DNA of 64,000 nt from Pseudonocardia autotrophica (lineage in GTDB: Bacteria > Actinomycetota > Actinomycetes > Mycobacteriales > Pseudonocardiaceae). Each line of letters begins with the position of its first letter. Within the stretch, counting starts at the first letter, position 1. The position numbers and the translations under genes are program-made. Below are positions 38,855-48,209 of the stretch, one piece after another. A model generated the notes under the pieces. That model saw only the letters and a program-made list of their open reading frames with translations. It made no database searches and was not told the origin of the DNA. The stretch is from assembly GCF_003945385.1 (NCBI RefSeq), contig NZ_AP018920.1, positions 1,302,001 to 1,366,000 on the forward strand, read 5' to 3'.

Positions 38855-39406
38855 TCAAGCGATCTTGAGGAACGTGGATTCGGCGTCGAACCAGCCGGCT
38901 TCGGGGCAGTCCAGGGAGCCGCCCCAGTGGGTGCCGGTCTCGACCGGGCCGATCTCGCGGAAGGCGCCGCGGTAGAACAGCAGCGGCTGGTCGTCGGAGA
39001 CGTCGATGTGCTCGACCTCGCCGACGACGATCAGGTGGTCGCCGCCGTCGTAGGTGCGCCAGGGGCGGCACGAGTAGACCGCGGCCGATCCGACGAGAAC
39101 CGGTGCGGTCGGCCCTTCGGCCCACTGCGGCCCGGGATCGGACGGGCGACCGGCGAAGTGCCATGCGGTGTCGACCTGGGCCGCGCCGAGCACGTTGACC
39201 GCGAACGGTGCGCCGTCGAGCAACCCGCACGCCTTCGACTTGCGGGTCAGCGTGACCTGGCAGAGCGCGGGCTCCAGTGAGACCGCGGTGAACGCGTTGA
39301 CCGTGGCGCCGTGCGGAGTTCCCTCGGAGTTCCGGCAGGTCACCACGGTGACGCCGGTGGCGAACCGGCCGAACGCGATCCGTAGGTCACGGGGCGGGAC
39401 TGGCAT
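38855..39406 (-). CDS. pheA2: flavin reductase, phenol hydroxylase small component
   Basis: A 183-residue flavin reductase of the HpaC/PheA2 family that makes FADH2 from NADH for PheA1. Characteristic: [17 protein letters not shown], then [29 protein letters not shown] and [14 protein letters not shown]. First gene of the operon, divergent from the IclR gene 135 bases away. Confidence 0.92.
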   Translation of the reverse strand: MPVPPRDLRIAFGRFATGVTVVTCRNSEGTPHGATVNAFTAVSLEPALCQVTLTRKSKACGLLDGAPFAVNVLGAAQVDTAWHFAGRPSDPGPQWAEGPTAPVLVGSAAVYSCRPWRTYDGGDHLIVVGEVEHIDVSDDQPLLFYRGAFREIGPVETGTHWGGSLDCPEAGWFDAESTFLKIA

Positions 39407-39429
39407 CTCGCACCTCCCTGTGCTGAGTC

Positions 39430-39466
39430 TGAACGCTATGCGTACAGCGTGCCCGCTCTGCGTTCA
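39430..39466. promoter_or_regulatory. candidate IclR operator in the divergent promoter region
   Basis: A 7-bp inverted repeat TGAACGC (39430-39436) and GCGTTCA (39460-39466), 23 bases apart, with another GCGT in between. It lies between pheA2 and the iclR gene. Confidence 0.45.
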
Positions 39467-39541
39467 ACAGTGGGGAGAGTGCCGTATCTCCGGGGCCCGG
39501 TCAAGTCCGGAGCCGGAACGCGGTACGGAAGAATGCGGTGA

Positions 39542-40351
39542 ATGGCGGTGGAGGGCGGCGACCGTGACTACGTGCAGAGCCTCGAGCGGGGTTTTGCGGT
39601 ACTGCTCGCATTCGACGAGGACCTGACCCGTCCCACACTCGCGGAGCTGGCCGCGAAGACCGGGTTCTCCCGTCCCGCGGTCCGGCGCCTGCTGCTGACC
39701 CTGCAACGCCTCGGCTACGTCGCCAACGACGGGTCGCGCTGGACCCTCACCCCGCGCGTCCTGAGCATCGCGCAGCACTACACCGCGACCCGCGCGACGA
39801 TCGAGCTCGCCCAGCCGCACCTGCTCCGGCAGGCCGAACGCACCGGTGAGTCGGCCTCACTGGCCGAGCTGGACGGGCACGAGGCCGTCTACGTCGCCCG
39901 GGTTCCGGTGCGGCGGATCATGAGCATCAACGTCGCGGTCGGCACCCGGGTCCCGGCCTACGCGACGTCGATGGGGCGGGTCCTGCTCGCCTGGGCGGGG
40001 CCGGAGACGATCACCCGTTTCCTGGAGGAGGCCGAGATGCGGGCGCGGACACCGGCGACCGTGACCGATCCGGCCGAGCTGCGGCAACGGCTCGCCCAGG
40101 TCCGTGAGCAGGGCTTCTCGATCGTCGACGGCGAACTGGAGGAGGGACTCGTCTCCGCGGCCGTCCCGGTCCGCGACGCCGGGGGCAGGGTCGTGGCCGC
40201 GCTCGCCTCGTCCACCTCGGCGGGACGGCTGGCGCCGGAGAAGCTGGTCGAGCAGACGGTGCCGATCCTGTTGGAGACCGCCGCCGCGATATCGGCCGAT
40301 CTCGGCTACGACGCCACCGTCCTGCCGCCGATCCGCGACGGGTTCTACTGA
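39542..40351 (+). CDS. IclR-family regulator (PcaR/CatR-like)
   Basis: A 269-residue regulator: N-terminal winged helix (VQSLERGFAVLLAFDEDLTRPTLAELAAKTGFSRPAVRRLLLTL) and the IclR effector domain (SINVAVGTRVPAYATSMGRVLLAW, FSIVDGELEEGLVSAAVPVRD). This is the PcaR/PcaU type that controls protocatechuate or catechol pathways. It is divergent from the phenol operon and probably controls it. Confidence 0.92.
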   Translation: MAVEGGDRDYVQSLERGFAVLLAFDEDLTRPTLAELAAKTGFSRPAVRRLLLTLQRLGYVANDGSRWTLTPRVLSIAQHYTATRATIELAQPHLLRQAERTGESASLAELDGHEAVYVARVPVRRIMSINVAVGTRVPAYATSMGRVLLAWAGPETITRFLEEAEMRARTPATVTDPAELRQRLAQVREQGFSIVDGELEEGLVSAAVPVRDAGGRVVAALASSTSAGRLAPEKLVEQTVPILLETAAAISADLGYDATVLPPIRDGFY

Positions 40352-40366
40352 TCACGGCTCAGGACG

Positions 40367-40411
40367 ACGTGGGGCGAGGCGGCGGGCGTCCTCCGCGGCC
40401 TCGCCCCACGT
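40367..40411. terminator. bidirectional terminator between iclR and the NDH-2-like gene
   Basis: A perfect 14-bp stem (40367-40380 with 40398-40411) around a 17-base loop, followed by TTCTT on the plus strand; it lies 16 bases after the iclR stop between convergent genes. Confidence 0.75.
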
Positions 40412-40462
40412 TCTTCCCCCTGTCGTGACCGCGACGCCGAGCCCGGTGTCGCCGCGGGACGG

Positions 40463-41686
40463 TCAGGCCGCCGGGCTCGGGACCGCCTCGGTCGGCCAGG
40501 TGGTGCGGTGGTCGGCGAGGGCGAGGATCGCCTGGGCGTCGTCGACCGGCGGGTAGATCCACTCGCTGTTGATGGTGTGCTTGAGCGTCGTGGCCTCGGC
40601 GCCGGTCAGGGCGACCGTCCGGTCCCATCCCGTGGTGAGGACGGCCCCGTACGGGCCGAGGCTCAGGCATGTGACGTACGGGTTCGGCGCGAACGGGCTC
40701 AGCGGCAGGCCGAGTACGTCGGCGCCGACGTTCGCCCCCGCCAGCTTCCCCTGGGGTACGGCGTGCTGACAGCTCTGCGTCACCACGTGGCCGTTCTCGG
40801 CGACGGCGGCGGCGGTGTCGCCCGCAGCGTAGACGCCGTCCACCCCGACGACGCGCAGGTGCTCGTCGACCTCGAGCCTGCCGATGGCGTCGCGTTTGCC
40901 GGGGATCAGCTCGGTCAGCGCGCTGGCCCGCATGCCGGCGGTCCAGATGACCGTGCGGGTCGGGATCACGGTGCCGTCGGACAGGGTGGCTCGTTCGCGG
41001 TCGACCGACCGCAGGGAGACGTCGAGCAGGAGTTCGACGCCGGCGTGCTCCAGCGCCGCGAGGATCTCCGGACGGGGTCCGGGTCCGAGCTCGGGGCCGA
41101 CCGCGTCGGCACGCTCGACCAGGACGACCCGGACGGGGCGATCCCCGGCGACCGCGTGGAGCCGGCCCGGTAGCTCGGTCACGATCTCGAGGCCGGTGAA
41201 TCCGGCACCGATCACGACCGCGGTGAAGCGCTCGTCCCCGCCTGCGGTCGCGCCGAGCCTGCCGACGTGAGCCTCCAGTGCGGCGGCGGCGGGCAGGGTG
41301 TCGACGTCGAAGAGGTGCTCGGCGCCGTCGACGGGCGGGGTCAGTACCCGGCTGCCCGATGCCAGGACCAGGCGGTCGTAGCTCAGCTCGAGCGCGGAGC
41401 CGTCACGGCCGAGCGCGCTGACGGTTCGGGTGGTGGTGTCGATGTCGGTGACGATGGCGGGGATCCGCCGGACCCCGATCGGTCCGAGAATGCGATCGAG
41501 AGCCACCCGCTTGCCCTGCGGGTCGTCCTCGTAGAGGCGTGGGCGGATCGTGAGGTCGTCCGCCGCGCCGATCAGGCTCACGGTCACGGCGTCGGTGTCC
41601 GCGCCCGCTTCGTGCCGTGCGCGGATCGCGCCCGCTGCGGCCCAGACCCCGGCGAAGCCACCGCCGATAACCAATATATTTGACAT
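40463..41686 (-). CDS. NADH dehydrogenase-like FAD oxidoreductase (NDH-2 type)
   Basis: A 407-residue pyridine nucleotide-disulfide-fold flavoprotein. FAD motif GGGFAGVWAA at the start, second dinucleotide fold VIGAGFTGLEIVTEL near 157, ATG-like SYDRLVLASGS and the C-terminal GVYAAGDTAAAV. There is no redox-active CxxC, so NDH-2/quinone- or carotenoid-oxidase-like function is likelier than a disulfide reductase. It is 57 bases downstream of the Rrf2 gene in the same direction, which probably controls it. Confidence 0.85.
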   Translation of the reverse strand: MSNILVIGGGFAGVWAAAGAIRARHEAGADTDAVTVSLIGAADDLTIRPRLYEDDPQGKRVALDRILGPIGVRRIPAIVTDIDTTTRTVSALGRDGSALELSYDRLVLASGSRVLTPPVDGAEHLFDVDTLPAAAALEAHVGRLGATAGGDERFTAVVIGAGFTGLEIVTELPGRLHAVAGDRPVRVVLVERADAVGPELGPGPRPEILAALEHAGVELLLDVSLRSVDRERATLSDGTVIPTRTVIWTAGMRASALTELIPGKRDAIGRLEVDEHLRVVGVDGVYAAGDTAAAVAENGHVVTQSCQHAVPQGKLAGANVGADVLGLPLSPFAPNPYVTCLSLGPYGAVLTTGWDRTVALTGAEATTLKHTINSEWIYPPVDDAQAILALADHRTTWPTEAVPSPAA

Positions 41687-41743
41687 CCAGTTTCTCCATC
41701 CTCGTCGGCGCGGGTGCGCCTCGAACAGGTGAGCTCGGGAGGG

Positions 41744-42229
41744 TCAGCCCTCGGGCCGACGGTCGTAGGCGCTCCGGGTGAGGCGCTGTGCGTCGGGAGA
41801 GCGCTCGTCGACCTCGGCGCGGATGTCGGCGATCGTGCGGCTCGCGAGCTCGCGCCGCCACGCCAGCTCGGCGCGCCGCATCGACGCGCTGATCGCACAC
41901 GGCGCGCGGAAGGCCGAGCTCGGAAGATCGGCCCCCACGCCCTGCTTGCGGATCTCCGCGCAGCGGAAGGCCTCCCGGGTGCCTTCGATGGCCGCGACGA
42001 CATCCATCAGGGTGATCGACGCCGCGGGCCGGGCGAGCCGGAACCCACCGCGCGATCCCGGGACCGACTCCAGGATGTCGGCCTTCGCCAGTGCCTGGAG
42101 CTGCTTGTTCAGGTACGGCGCCGGCAGATCGTGGCCGGCGGCCAGTCTGCCGACGGCGACCGGCTCGTCGTCGTCGAGCCAGGTCAGGGTCAGGAGGACG
42201 TGGAGGGTCCATTCGACGCCCTGGCTCAT
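41744..42229 (-). CDS. Rrf2-family transcriptional regulator
   Basis: A regulator of about 161 residues from ATG 42229; in-frame ATGs at 42235, 42241 and 42250 are alternatives. The winged helix is QGVEWTLHVLLTL ... LPAPYLNKQLQALAKADILESVPGSRGGFRLAR. The cluster region (FRCAEIRKQGVGAD ... APCAIS) keeps only two cysteines instead of the three of NsrR/IscR, so it may sense something other than Fe-S status. A promoter lies immediately upstream. Its target is probably the NDH-2-like gene. Confidence 0.88.
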   Translation of the reverse strand: MSQGVEWTLHVLLTLTWLDDDEPVAVGRLAAGHDLPAPYLNKQLQALAKADILESVPGSRGGFRLARPAASITLMDVVAAIEGTREAFRCAEIRKQGVGADLPSSAFRAPCAISASMRRAELAWRRELASRTIADIRAEVDERSPDAQRLTRSAYDRRPEG

Positions 42230-42240
42230 CCGCATCCCCA

Positions 42241-42268
42241 TAAAGTACAACCCGGATACTTGATGTCA
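42241..42268 (-). promoter_or_regulatory. sigma70-type promoter of the Rrf2 gene
   Basis: On the minus strand a perfect -35 TTGACA is followed 16 bases later by TACTTT, with an AAGTA...TACTT inverted repeat across the spacer (a likely Rrf2 operator). The ATG codons begin at once after the -10, so the transcript would be nearly leaderless and the upstream ATG at 42250 cannot be used. Confidence 0.55.
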
Positions 42269-42396
42269 AGATTCAGTGGTGCGGCGGGCGGATCGGCACG
42301 CGGGTGCGGGGCCGAGGTCCGGCTCGGCGGCGGATGTGACCCCCGACGCAGTCCGCCGGGTTCTGTCACGCCGGCCGGTGCGGCCGACGTCCTGAC

Positions 42397-43371
42397 TCAT
42401 GTCATCCCGGCCCGGGCCGTTGCGCCGGCCGGCCGCAGCTCACACATCGGAGGGCGGTCGGTGCCGTCGACGACGTGCTCCTGAGGAACCCACCGGCCCC
42501 CGGCCCGGCCGAACTGGACGATGCTCGGCGCGCCGGCCGGGCTCCCGCTCCCGCCGGGGCACTCCCGCCGGAGCACGGTGTCGACGATCTGCCGGGCCAT
42601 CACCCCGAGCTCCAGCAGCGTGCGGTTGCGGTGCTTGCGCACGCCGAGATCGACCTGGGCGATGGCGTCGAGCCCGCGGTGCCGCAGGGTGTCGATCAGC
42701 AGCCCGATCTCCACGCCGTATCCGGCCGCGAACGGCAGCGACTCCAGCAACTCGCGGGTGGCCGCGTACTCGCCGCCGAGTGGCTGGATCACCCCGGCCA
42801 GGTCGGGCTGCAGCGCGGCCAGCAGCGGGCGGACGGTGAGCTCGGTGACCCGGCCCCCGCCGGTCGCGGTCTCGACCCCCTCCAGCCGCAGTGGCCGCCG
42901 GTAGAACCCCTTGACCAGCGCGATCCGGTCGTCCTGGAGGAGGGGTTCGAGCAGCGAGCGGACGAGTGCCGCCGCGTCGACCTGCACCAGGTCGGAGTCG
43001 ACGAACACCACGACGTCACCGGTGGTCGCGGCGAGCGAACGCCAGAGGACCTCGCCCTTGCCCGGGCGGACCGGGACCTCCGGGAGCGCCTGCTCGCGGG
43101 TGACGACCCGGGCCCCGGCGGTGGCCGCGACCTCGCGGGTGCGGTCGGTGGAGCCGGAGTCGACGACGACGACCTCGCCGACCAGCGGATCGGGGCCGCT
43201 GGTCAGCGGCACCAGCCCGGCGACGAGCTCGCCCACCGTGGCCTCCTCGTCCAGCGCGGGCAGCACCACCGAGACCGTCCGGCGGTTCCCGGGCACCCGC
43301 AGCGGCTCGCCCGAGCGGGCCGAGTCGTGCCATGTCCGGCGGTCGAACCAGTCCCGGATGTGGTCGTCCAC
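42397..43371 (-). CDS. gpgS: glucosyl-3-phosphoglycerate synthase
   Basis: A 324-residue GT-A glycosyltransferase (GT81) joining glucose from a nucleotide sugar to 3-phosphoglycerate, first step to glucosylglycerate and the methylglucose lipopolysaccharide of actinomycetes. TVSVVLPALDEEATVGELV, VVVDSGSTDRTREVA, the metal motif VDSDLV and GVIQPLGGEYAATRELLESLPFAAGYGVEIGLLID are characteristic. GTG start. Downstream 140 bases to Rrf2 show nothing. Confidence 0.93.
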   Translation of the reverse strand: MDDHIRDWFDRRTWHDSARSGEPLRVPGNRRTVSVVLPALDEEATVGELVAGLVPLTSGPDPLVGEVVVVDSGSTDRTREVAATAGARVVTREQALPEVPVRPGKGEVLWRSLAATTGDVVVFVDSDLVQVDAAALVRSLLEPLLQDDRIALVKGFYRRPLRLEGVETATGGGRVTELTVRPLLAALQPDLAGVIQPLGGEYAATRELLESLPFAAGYGVEIGLLIDTLRHRGLDAIAQVDLGVRKHRNRTLLELGVMARQIVDTVLRRECPGGSGSPAGAPSIVQFGRAGGRWVPQEHVVDGTDRPPMCELRPAGATARAGMT

Positions 43372-43462
43372 CGTCGGATCCTCTTCCTCCGGGACCGGTG
43401 ACGGGCGGGTCGTCCGGCCGGATCTCGCGTCGTGCGGGCGGGGAGCACGCCTCCGGGCGATC

Positions 43463-45430
43463 CTATCGACGTCCCGCCGCGGCGCCCCGGCGCTGCGCGA
43501 ACCCGGCGTACCAGCGCAGCGCGTCCGGATCGTCGACCGAGGCGATGTTCGCGGCCTTCTCCAGCGGCCGCCCGGCCAGCAGCTTCTTGATCGGGACCTC
43601 GAGCCGCTTGCCGCTGAGCGTGTGCGGCACGGCGGGCGCGGCGATGATCTCGTCCGGGACGTGCCGGGCCGTGAGCCGGGACCGCAGGGTGGTCACGATC
43701 GTGTCCCGGAGCTCGTCGTCGAGCACGTGACCCTCGGCCGGGACGACGAACAGGCCGAGCCAGTAGCCGTCGTCGGGCTCCTCGACGCCGACGACCAGGG
43801 TCTCCGCGATCTCCGGCAGCGTCTCCAGCACGTCGTAGAAGTCGCTGCTGCCCAGCCGTACGCCCTGGCGGTTGAGGGTGGAGTCCGAGCGGCCGTGGAC
43901 CGAGACGTCGCCCTCGGGATGGAAGGTCACCCAGTCCCCGTGCCGCCACACCCCGGGCCAGGTGTCGAAGTAGGAGTCGGTGTAGCGCACCGCATCCGGG
44001 TCGTTCCACAGGTACACCGGCATCGACGGCATCGGCTGGGTGACGACGAGGTCCCCGACCGTGCCGACGACCGGCTCGCCGTCGTCGTCCCAGGCCGCGC
44101 AGTCGACGCCGGCGAGCCGCCCGCCGATCCGGCCGACCCGTACCGGTGCGTACTCGTTGCCGCCGATGAACGAGCCGGAGATGTCGGTGCCGCCGCTGGT
44201 GGAGTCGATCCGCACGTGTGCCCCGACGTGCTCCAGGATCCAGTGGTAGCCCGCCGACGGCAGCGCCGAGCCGCTCACCATCACGTGCCGCAGCCCGCCC
44301 AGGTCGTGCTCCGCACGTGGCGACACCCCGGTGTTCGACGTCGCGGTGACCACGGCCGCACCGAGCAGCAGGACATCGGCACGGGTGCGGGCCGTGACCT
44401 CGAAGACCGCGCCGTCCGGGTGCCCGGGACTGCCCTCGTACAGCACGATCGTCGCGCCCCGGGTGAGCGCGCCGAGCTGCATGTTCCACAGCGCCCAGCC
44501 GGTCGAGGTGACGGCGAACATCCGCTCGCCCGCGCGCAGCCCGCAGTACAGGCCGGACCACTTGAGACCCTCCAGGGTGATCCCGCCGTGCCCGTGCACC
44601 AGGCCCTTGGGCAGCCCGGTGGTGCCGGAGGTGAACAGCACCCACAGCGGGTGCGAGAACTCGACCTGGGCGAACTCGAGCGGCGCGGGCTCGGCGAGCA
44701 GCTCCGCCCACGGCGTGCTGCCCTCGGGGGCCGGCCGGTCGAACAGGTACGGGACGTGCACGACCCGCCGCACGGTCGGCAGATTCGCCCGCAGCTGCGC
44801 GACGACGTCGCCGCGATCGATCTCCCGGCCGTTCCAGTGGTAGCCGTCGGCGGCGATCAGCACGGTCGGTTCCAGCTGCGCGAGCCGCCCGATCGTCCCC
44901 TCGGCGCCGAAGTCCGGGGAGCAGCACGCCCACACCGCGCCCACCGCGGCGGCGGCCAGCACCCCGATCACCGCGTGCTCGGTGTTGGGCAGGTAGGCGG
45001 CGACCCGGTCGCCGGGGCGCACCCCCGCCCGGCGCAGCCAGGCCGCCGCCGCGGCGACCGAGCCGCGCAGCTCGGCCCAGCTGATCTCGCGGGCCGCCCG
45101 GCCGCCCTCCTGCACGCACAGCAGCGCCGGCGCGTCGTCCGCGCCGTGGCGCAGGGCGTGCCGGGCCCAGTTCAGCCGCGCCCCGGTGAACCACCGGGTG
45201 TGCGGCATCGGATCGGCCGTGCGGACCTGGGTCCAGGGCGTGGACAGCTCGACGTCGTAGTGATCGACGACCGCGGTCCAGAACCGGTCGAGGTCGGCGA
45301 CCGACCAGGCCCAGAGCGCGTCGTGATCGGGGAACGGCCGACCCTCGCGCTCCTGGAGCCGGTCGAGGAACTCGCGCAGCGGGGACGACGCGATGCGGGC
45401 GTCGGACGGGCTCCACAGGATGTCGGTCAT
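43463..45430 (-). CDS. acetoacetyl-CoA synthetase
   Basis: A 655-residue ANL-superfamily ligase activating acetoacetate. The N-terminal ACS domain (LWSPSDARIASSPLREFLDRLQ), the P-loop LFTSGTTGLPKGLVHGHGG and C-terminal SGKRLEVPIKKLLAG (catalytic Lys) are present; length and the AACS-specific STGWALWNMQLGAL block fit the family. 91 bases separate it from gpgS. Confidence 0.93.
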   Translation of the reverse strand: MTDILWSPSDARIASSPLREFLDRLQEREGRPFPDHDALWAWSVADLDRFWTAVVDHYDVELSTPWTQVRTADPMPHTRWFTGARLNWARHALRHGADDAPALLCVQEGGRAAREISWAELRGSVAAAAAWLRRAGVRPGDRVAAYLPNTEHAVIGVLAAAAVGAVWACCSPDFGAEGTIGRLAQLEPTVLIAADGYHWNGREIDRGDVVAQLRANLPTVRRVVHVPYLFDRPAPEGSTPWAELLAEPAPLEFAQVEFSHPLWVLFTSGTTGLPKGLVHGHGGITLEGLKWSGLYCGLRAGERMFAVTSTGWALWNMQLGALTRGATIVLYEGSPGHPDGAVFEVTARTRADVLLLGAAVVTATSNTGVSPRAEHDLGGLRHVMVSGSALPSAGYHWILEHVGAHVRIDSTSGGTDISGSFIGGNEYAPVRVGRIGGRLAGVDCAAWDDDGEPVVGTVGDLVVTQPMPSMPVYLWNDPDAVRYTDSYFDTWPGVWRHGDWVTFHPEGDVSVHGRSDSTLNRQGVRLGSSDFYDVLETLPEIAETLVVGVEEPDDGYWLGLFVVPAEGHVLDDELRDTIVTTLRSRLTARHVPDEIIAAPAVPHTLSGKRLEVPIKKLLAGRPLEKAANIASVDDPDALRWYAGFAQRRGAAAGRR

Positions 45431-45602
45431 CCCCCGAACATAGAGCGGCCCGGCGCCGCGACCGCTCCGGTTGAGAAAGCGTTGAGATCCACCTGAGGCG
45501 GGGTTGAGCCGGTCGCGCAAAGGTCGTGAGCGGTATCCGTGTGCGCCGGTCCCGCAGGCAAGGGACGGGGCGCCGACATCGACGTCTCGAGGGGACCGAC
45601 CG

Positions 45603-46592
45603 ATGAAGCTCGCTCTCTACCTGCCCAACTTCCGCGACCACGTCACCCTGAAGGAGCTCGAGGACCTGACCGCCCTCGCCGAGGACCTGGACTTCGACTC
45701 GGTCTGGACGCTGGACCGGATCATCGTCCCGGAGACCTCGGACCGCCAGGAGCTCCAGTATCCGTTCGGCATGATGAACGACCTCCCCAACGGGCTGCCG
45801 GTGATCGCTCGCGGCAAGTGGTTCCAGGGCATGACGCTGATCCCGTGGCTCGCCGCCAAGACCGAGAAGCTCCGGATCGGCATGAGCATCATCGACACCC
45901 CCTACCGGTCGCCGGGGGTGCTGGCCGCCGAGCTCGCCACCCAGGACCACCTGGCGAACGGCAGGCTCAACGTCGGCGTCGGCTCCGGCTGGATGCCCGA
46001 GGAGTTCGCCGCGGCCAGCGCCACGCACCTGTTCCCGCGCCGGCACGGCCACGTCCGCGAGACGATCGAGATCATGCAGGGCATCTGGTCGAACGAGCTC
46101 TTCGAGTACCACGGTGAGTTCGCCGACTTCCCGCTGTCCGGCTTCGGCCACAAGCCGATCCAGCAGCCCGGACCGCCGATCTTCTTCTCCGGGCTGAAGG
46201 ACCCGAAGCGGTCGGCGAAGCGGATCGCGAAGTACGGCCTGCAGGGCTGGATCGGCATCCAGGACTCGCCCGAGGACATCCGGCGCTGGAAGGGGGAGAT
46301 GGAGCGCGAGCTCGGCGAGCTCGGTCGCGGCTTCCCCGACGGCTTCGAGATGTGCAGCATGATCTGGTTCGTCATCACCGACGAGCCGATGGACCAGACC
46401 CCGGCCGGCAAGGGCACGAACCTGCTGGCCGGCAATGCGCAGCAGATCGAGGACATGCTCAAGCGCTACAAGGACGCCGGGATGACGATGCCGCTGCTGT
46501 GGCCGCCGTTCCGCGACGTCCCGACCAGCAAGACCCTCGACGACCTCAAGCGGCTCAACGAGGAGATCCTGCCGAAGGTCAACGCGAGCTGA
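45603..46592 (+). CDS. luciferase-like oxidoreductase (F420/FMN type)
   Basis: A 329-residue luciferase-like protein: LKELEDLTALAEDLDFDSVWTLDRI, LRIGMSIIDTPYRSPGVLAAELATQDHL and GRLNVGVGSGWMPEEF. It resembles the F420-dependent LLM branch of actinomycetes. It stands alone, divergent from the acetoacetyl-CoA synthetase gene. Fourth luciferase-like gene in the window. Substrate unknown. Confidence 0.88.
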   Translation: MKLALYLPNFRDHVTLKELEDLTALAEDLDFDSVWTLDRIIVPETSDRQELQYPFGMMNDLPNGLPVIARGKWFQGMTLIPWLAAKTEKLRIGMSIIDTPYRSPGVLAAELATQDHLANGRLNVGVGSGWMPEEFAAASATHLFPRRHGHVRETIEIMQGIWSNELFEYHGEFADFPLSGFGHKPIQQPGPPIFFSGLKDPKRSAKRIAKYGLQGWIGIQDSPEDIRRWKGEMERELGELGRGFPDGFEMCSMIWFVITDEPMDQTPAGKGTNLLAGNAQQIEDMLKRYKDAGMTMPLLWPPFRDVPTSKTLDDLKRLNEEILPKVNAS

Positions 46593-46641
46593 GCGCCCGC
46601 CCCGGCGCGCCGGGGCGCGGCCCGGTGGGCTGCTCCCCGGC

Positions 46642-47913
46642 CTACCGGGCCCCGCGCCGGCCGACCAGGGCCGCGAAGGCCGCCTGGACCACCACGTAGC
46701 CGACGACGAACGGCAGCATCACCAGCGCCGGGTGCGTCGTGGCCGGATCCGGGAGCGGGACGAGCCAGGCGAAGACGACGACCAGCCCGGAGTTGAGCAG
46801 CGAGAGCCGCGCATAGCCGAACCCGTCGCCGTCGGCCTGGCGGCGGGCCAGCTCGAACACCACCACCAGCCGGAACAGCACCCCCACCATCAGTGCGGCG
46901 AGCACCGGCGCGCCGACCGGGTAGCCCTCGCCGAGCACCCGCAGCACCGGCCAGCCGAGTGCCGCGCCGAGAACGAGCAGCGGGACGAACACCATGAGCA
47001 TCCGGCGGCGGGTCGCCCGCGCGAGCTCGGCGGCCCGGTGCGGCTCACGGGCGGTCTGCACGGCCAGCGAGTTGGTGAAGAACACCGCTGCTGTGTCGAC
47101 GACGACGGTGGCCTGCCAGGCGATGAAGAAGACCGCGCCGATCTCGTTGCCCATCCTGAAGTTCGCGAGCAGCGGGATCTGGTTGTAGAGCAGCACCGCG
47201 CCGAACTGGGCCACCGCGGTGGGCGCCAGGAACGCCGCCATCGACGCCCGGCTCGGCAGGGTGCCCACCGGGCCCGCGGCGGCGAACCGGCGGACCACGA
47301 ACCACAGGACGACGGTGCCGACGGCGATCCACACCACCACCGGGATCACCCAGGACAGCACCATCCCCTGCGAGGCGAGTCCGGCGCCGAGCACGGCCAG
47401 CAGCCCGATCCGGGCGACCGCGAAGGTGCCGCTGCGCCAGACCGCGAGCCAGGGGCGGCCGATCGCGACCAGCACGAAGTCGTGGACGACGAACACGCCC
47501 CAGCCGGCGCAGCCGAGTACGAGCAACAGCAGTCCCCAGCCGAACGGGCCGTCACCGGCCGCGATCTCGGCGACCCTCGGCACGATGAGCCCGTAGCAGA
47601 GCCCCACGAGCCCGGACAGCGGCATGATCAGCAGCAGGCTGCCGAACACCAGGCGGACCGACCGGCGCCCGGCACCCGGGAGCCAGCGCATGAGGCCGAT
47701 CCCGAGGTTGAGCTGCGCGGCGCCGCCGATCAGCTGCATCGCCGAGACGAACTCGGTGGCCCGGCCGACCTCGTCCTGCGGCATCAGCCAGGCCGCGATC
47801 ACGAAGCCGATGAGCCCCGCGACGGAGTTGAACGCGGAGGTCAGTGTCAGGGCGAGCGAGTCGCCGAGCCCGCCGCCACCGCGTCGCTCGACGGCCGGGG
47901 GAGGGGGAGCCAT
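46642..47913 (-). CDS. polysaccharide flippase-like membrane protein (MVF/MATE fold)
   Basis: A 423-residue integral membrane protein with about 12 hydrophobic segments, resembling lipopolysaccharide/teichoic acid flippases: FNSVAGLIGFVIAAWLMPQDEVGRATEFVSAMQLIGGAAQLNLGIGLMRWLPGAG at the start. A Pro-rich, Gly-rich cytoplasmic N-terminus precedes helix 1. It may export a lipid-linked glycan. Convergent with the luciferase-like gene; a 16-bp perfect palindrome (46600-46615) sits between them. Confidence 0.75.
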   Translation of the reverse strand: MAPPPPAVERRGGGGLGDSLALTLTSAFNSVAGLIGFVIAAWLMPQDEVGRATEFVSAMQLIGGAAQLNLGIGLMRWLPGAGRRSVRLVFGSLLLIMPLSGLVGLCYGLIVPRVAEIAAGDGPFGWGLLLLVLGCAGWGVFVVHDFVLVAIGRPWLAVWRSGTFAVARIGLLAVLGAGLASQGMVLSWVIPVVVWIAVGTVVLWFVVRRFAAAGPVGTLPSRASMAAFLAPTAVAQFGAVLLYNQIPLLANFRMGNEIGAVFFIAWQATVVVDTAAVFFTNSLAVQTAREPHRAAELARATRRRMLMVFVPLLVLGAALGWPVLRVLGEGYPVGAPVLAALMVGVLFRLVVVFELARRQADGDGFGYARLSLLNSGLVVVFAWLVPLPDPATTHPALVMLPFVVGYVVVQAAFAALVGRRGAR

Positions 47914-48143
47914 CGGGAGAGCACGCTACGGGAGGCCGTGGCGGCTCCACCGCGGTGCACCGTGCACCGGTACCCGGGTCGCGGCGGTGATCGGCGGCAG
48001 CCGGTCGGCTCCGGCCGGTCGGCCACGCGCTGCACCACCGACGGCCGCACGGCCACGGGAACCCGGCGCACCCGGGACGACCGGCGCACCCGGGTCGCGC
48101 GGCTCGGAACGAGTGGCCTCGATGTGACCTGGGCCACTGCGGG

Positions 48144-48174
48144 TTGAGTGTGCCGCAGCGGCATCGACTCTCCT
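48144..48174 (+). promoter_or_regulatory. MerR-type promoter, copy 1 (DUF3159-MFS operon)
   Basis: A -35 TTGAGT (48144-48149), a 19-base spacer holding TGCCG-CAG-CGGCA, and a -10-like TCTCCT (48169-48174). The 19-bp spacing and spacer palindrome match two further sites at 50234 and 51814. Confidence 0.65.
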
Positions 48175-48209
48175 GGTTCCCGGATCACCGGTACGAACGG
48201 GAGAACGGA

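Noticed and set aside
42911..45496. 861-codon plus-strand ORF opposite gpgS and acetoacetyl-CoA synthetase
   Set aside because: Arg/Pro/Gly-rich antisense shadow crossing two real genes.
46600..46615. Rho-independent terminator at a 16-bp perfect palindrome
   Set aside because: No loop or T tract; could be a short GC palindrome by chance, so not listed as a terminator.
46732..48147. 471-codon plus-strand ORF opposite the flippase-like gene
   Set aside because: Polar, Glu/His/Arg-rich shadow of a membrane protein gene.
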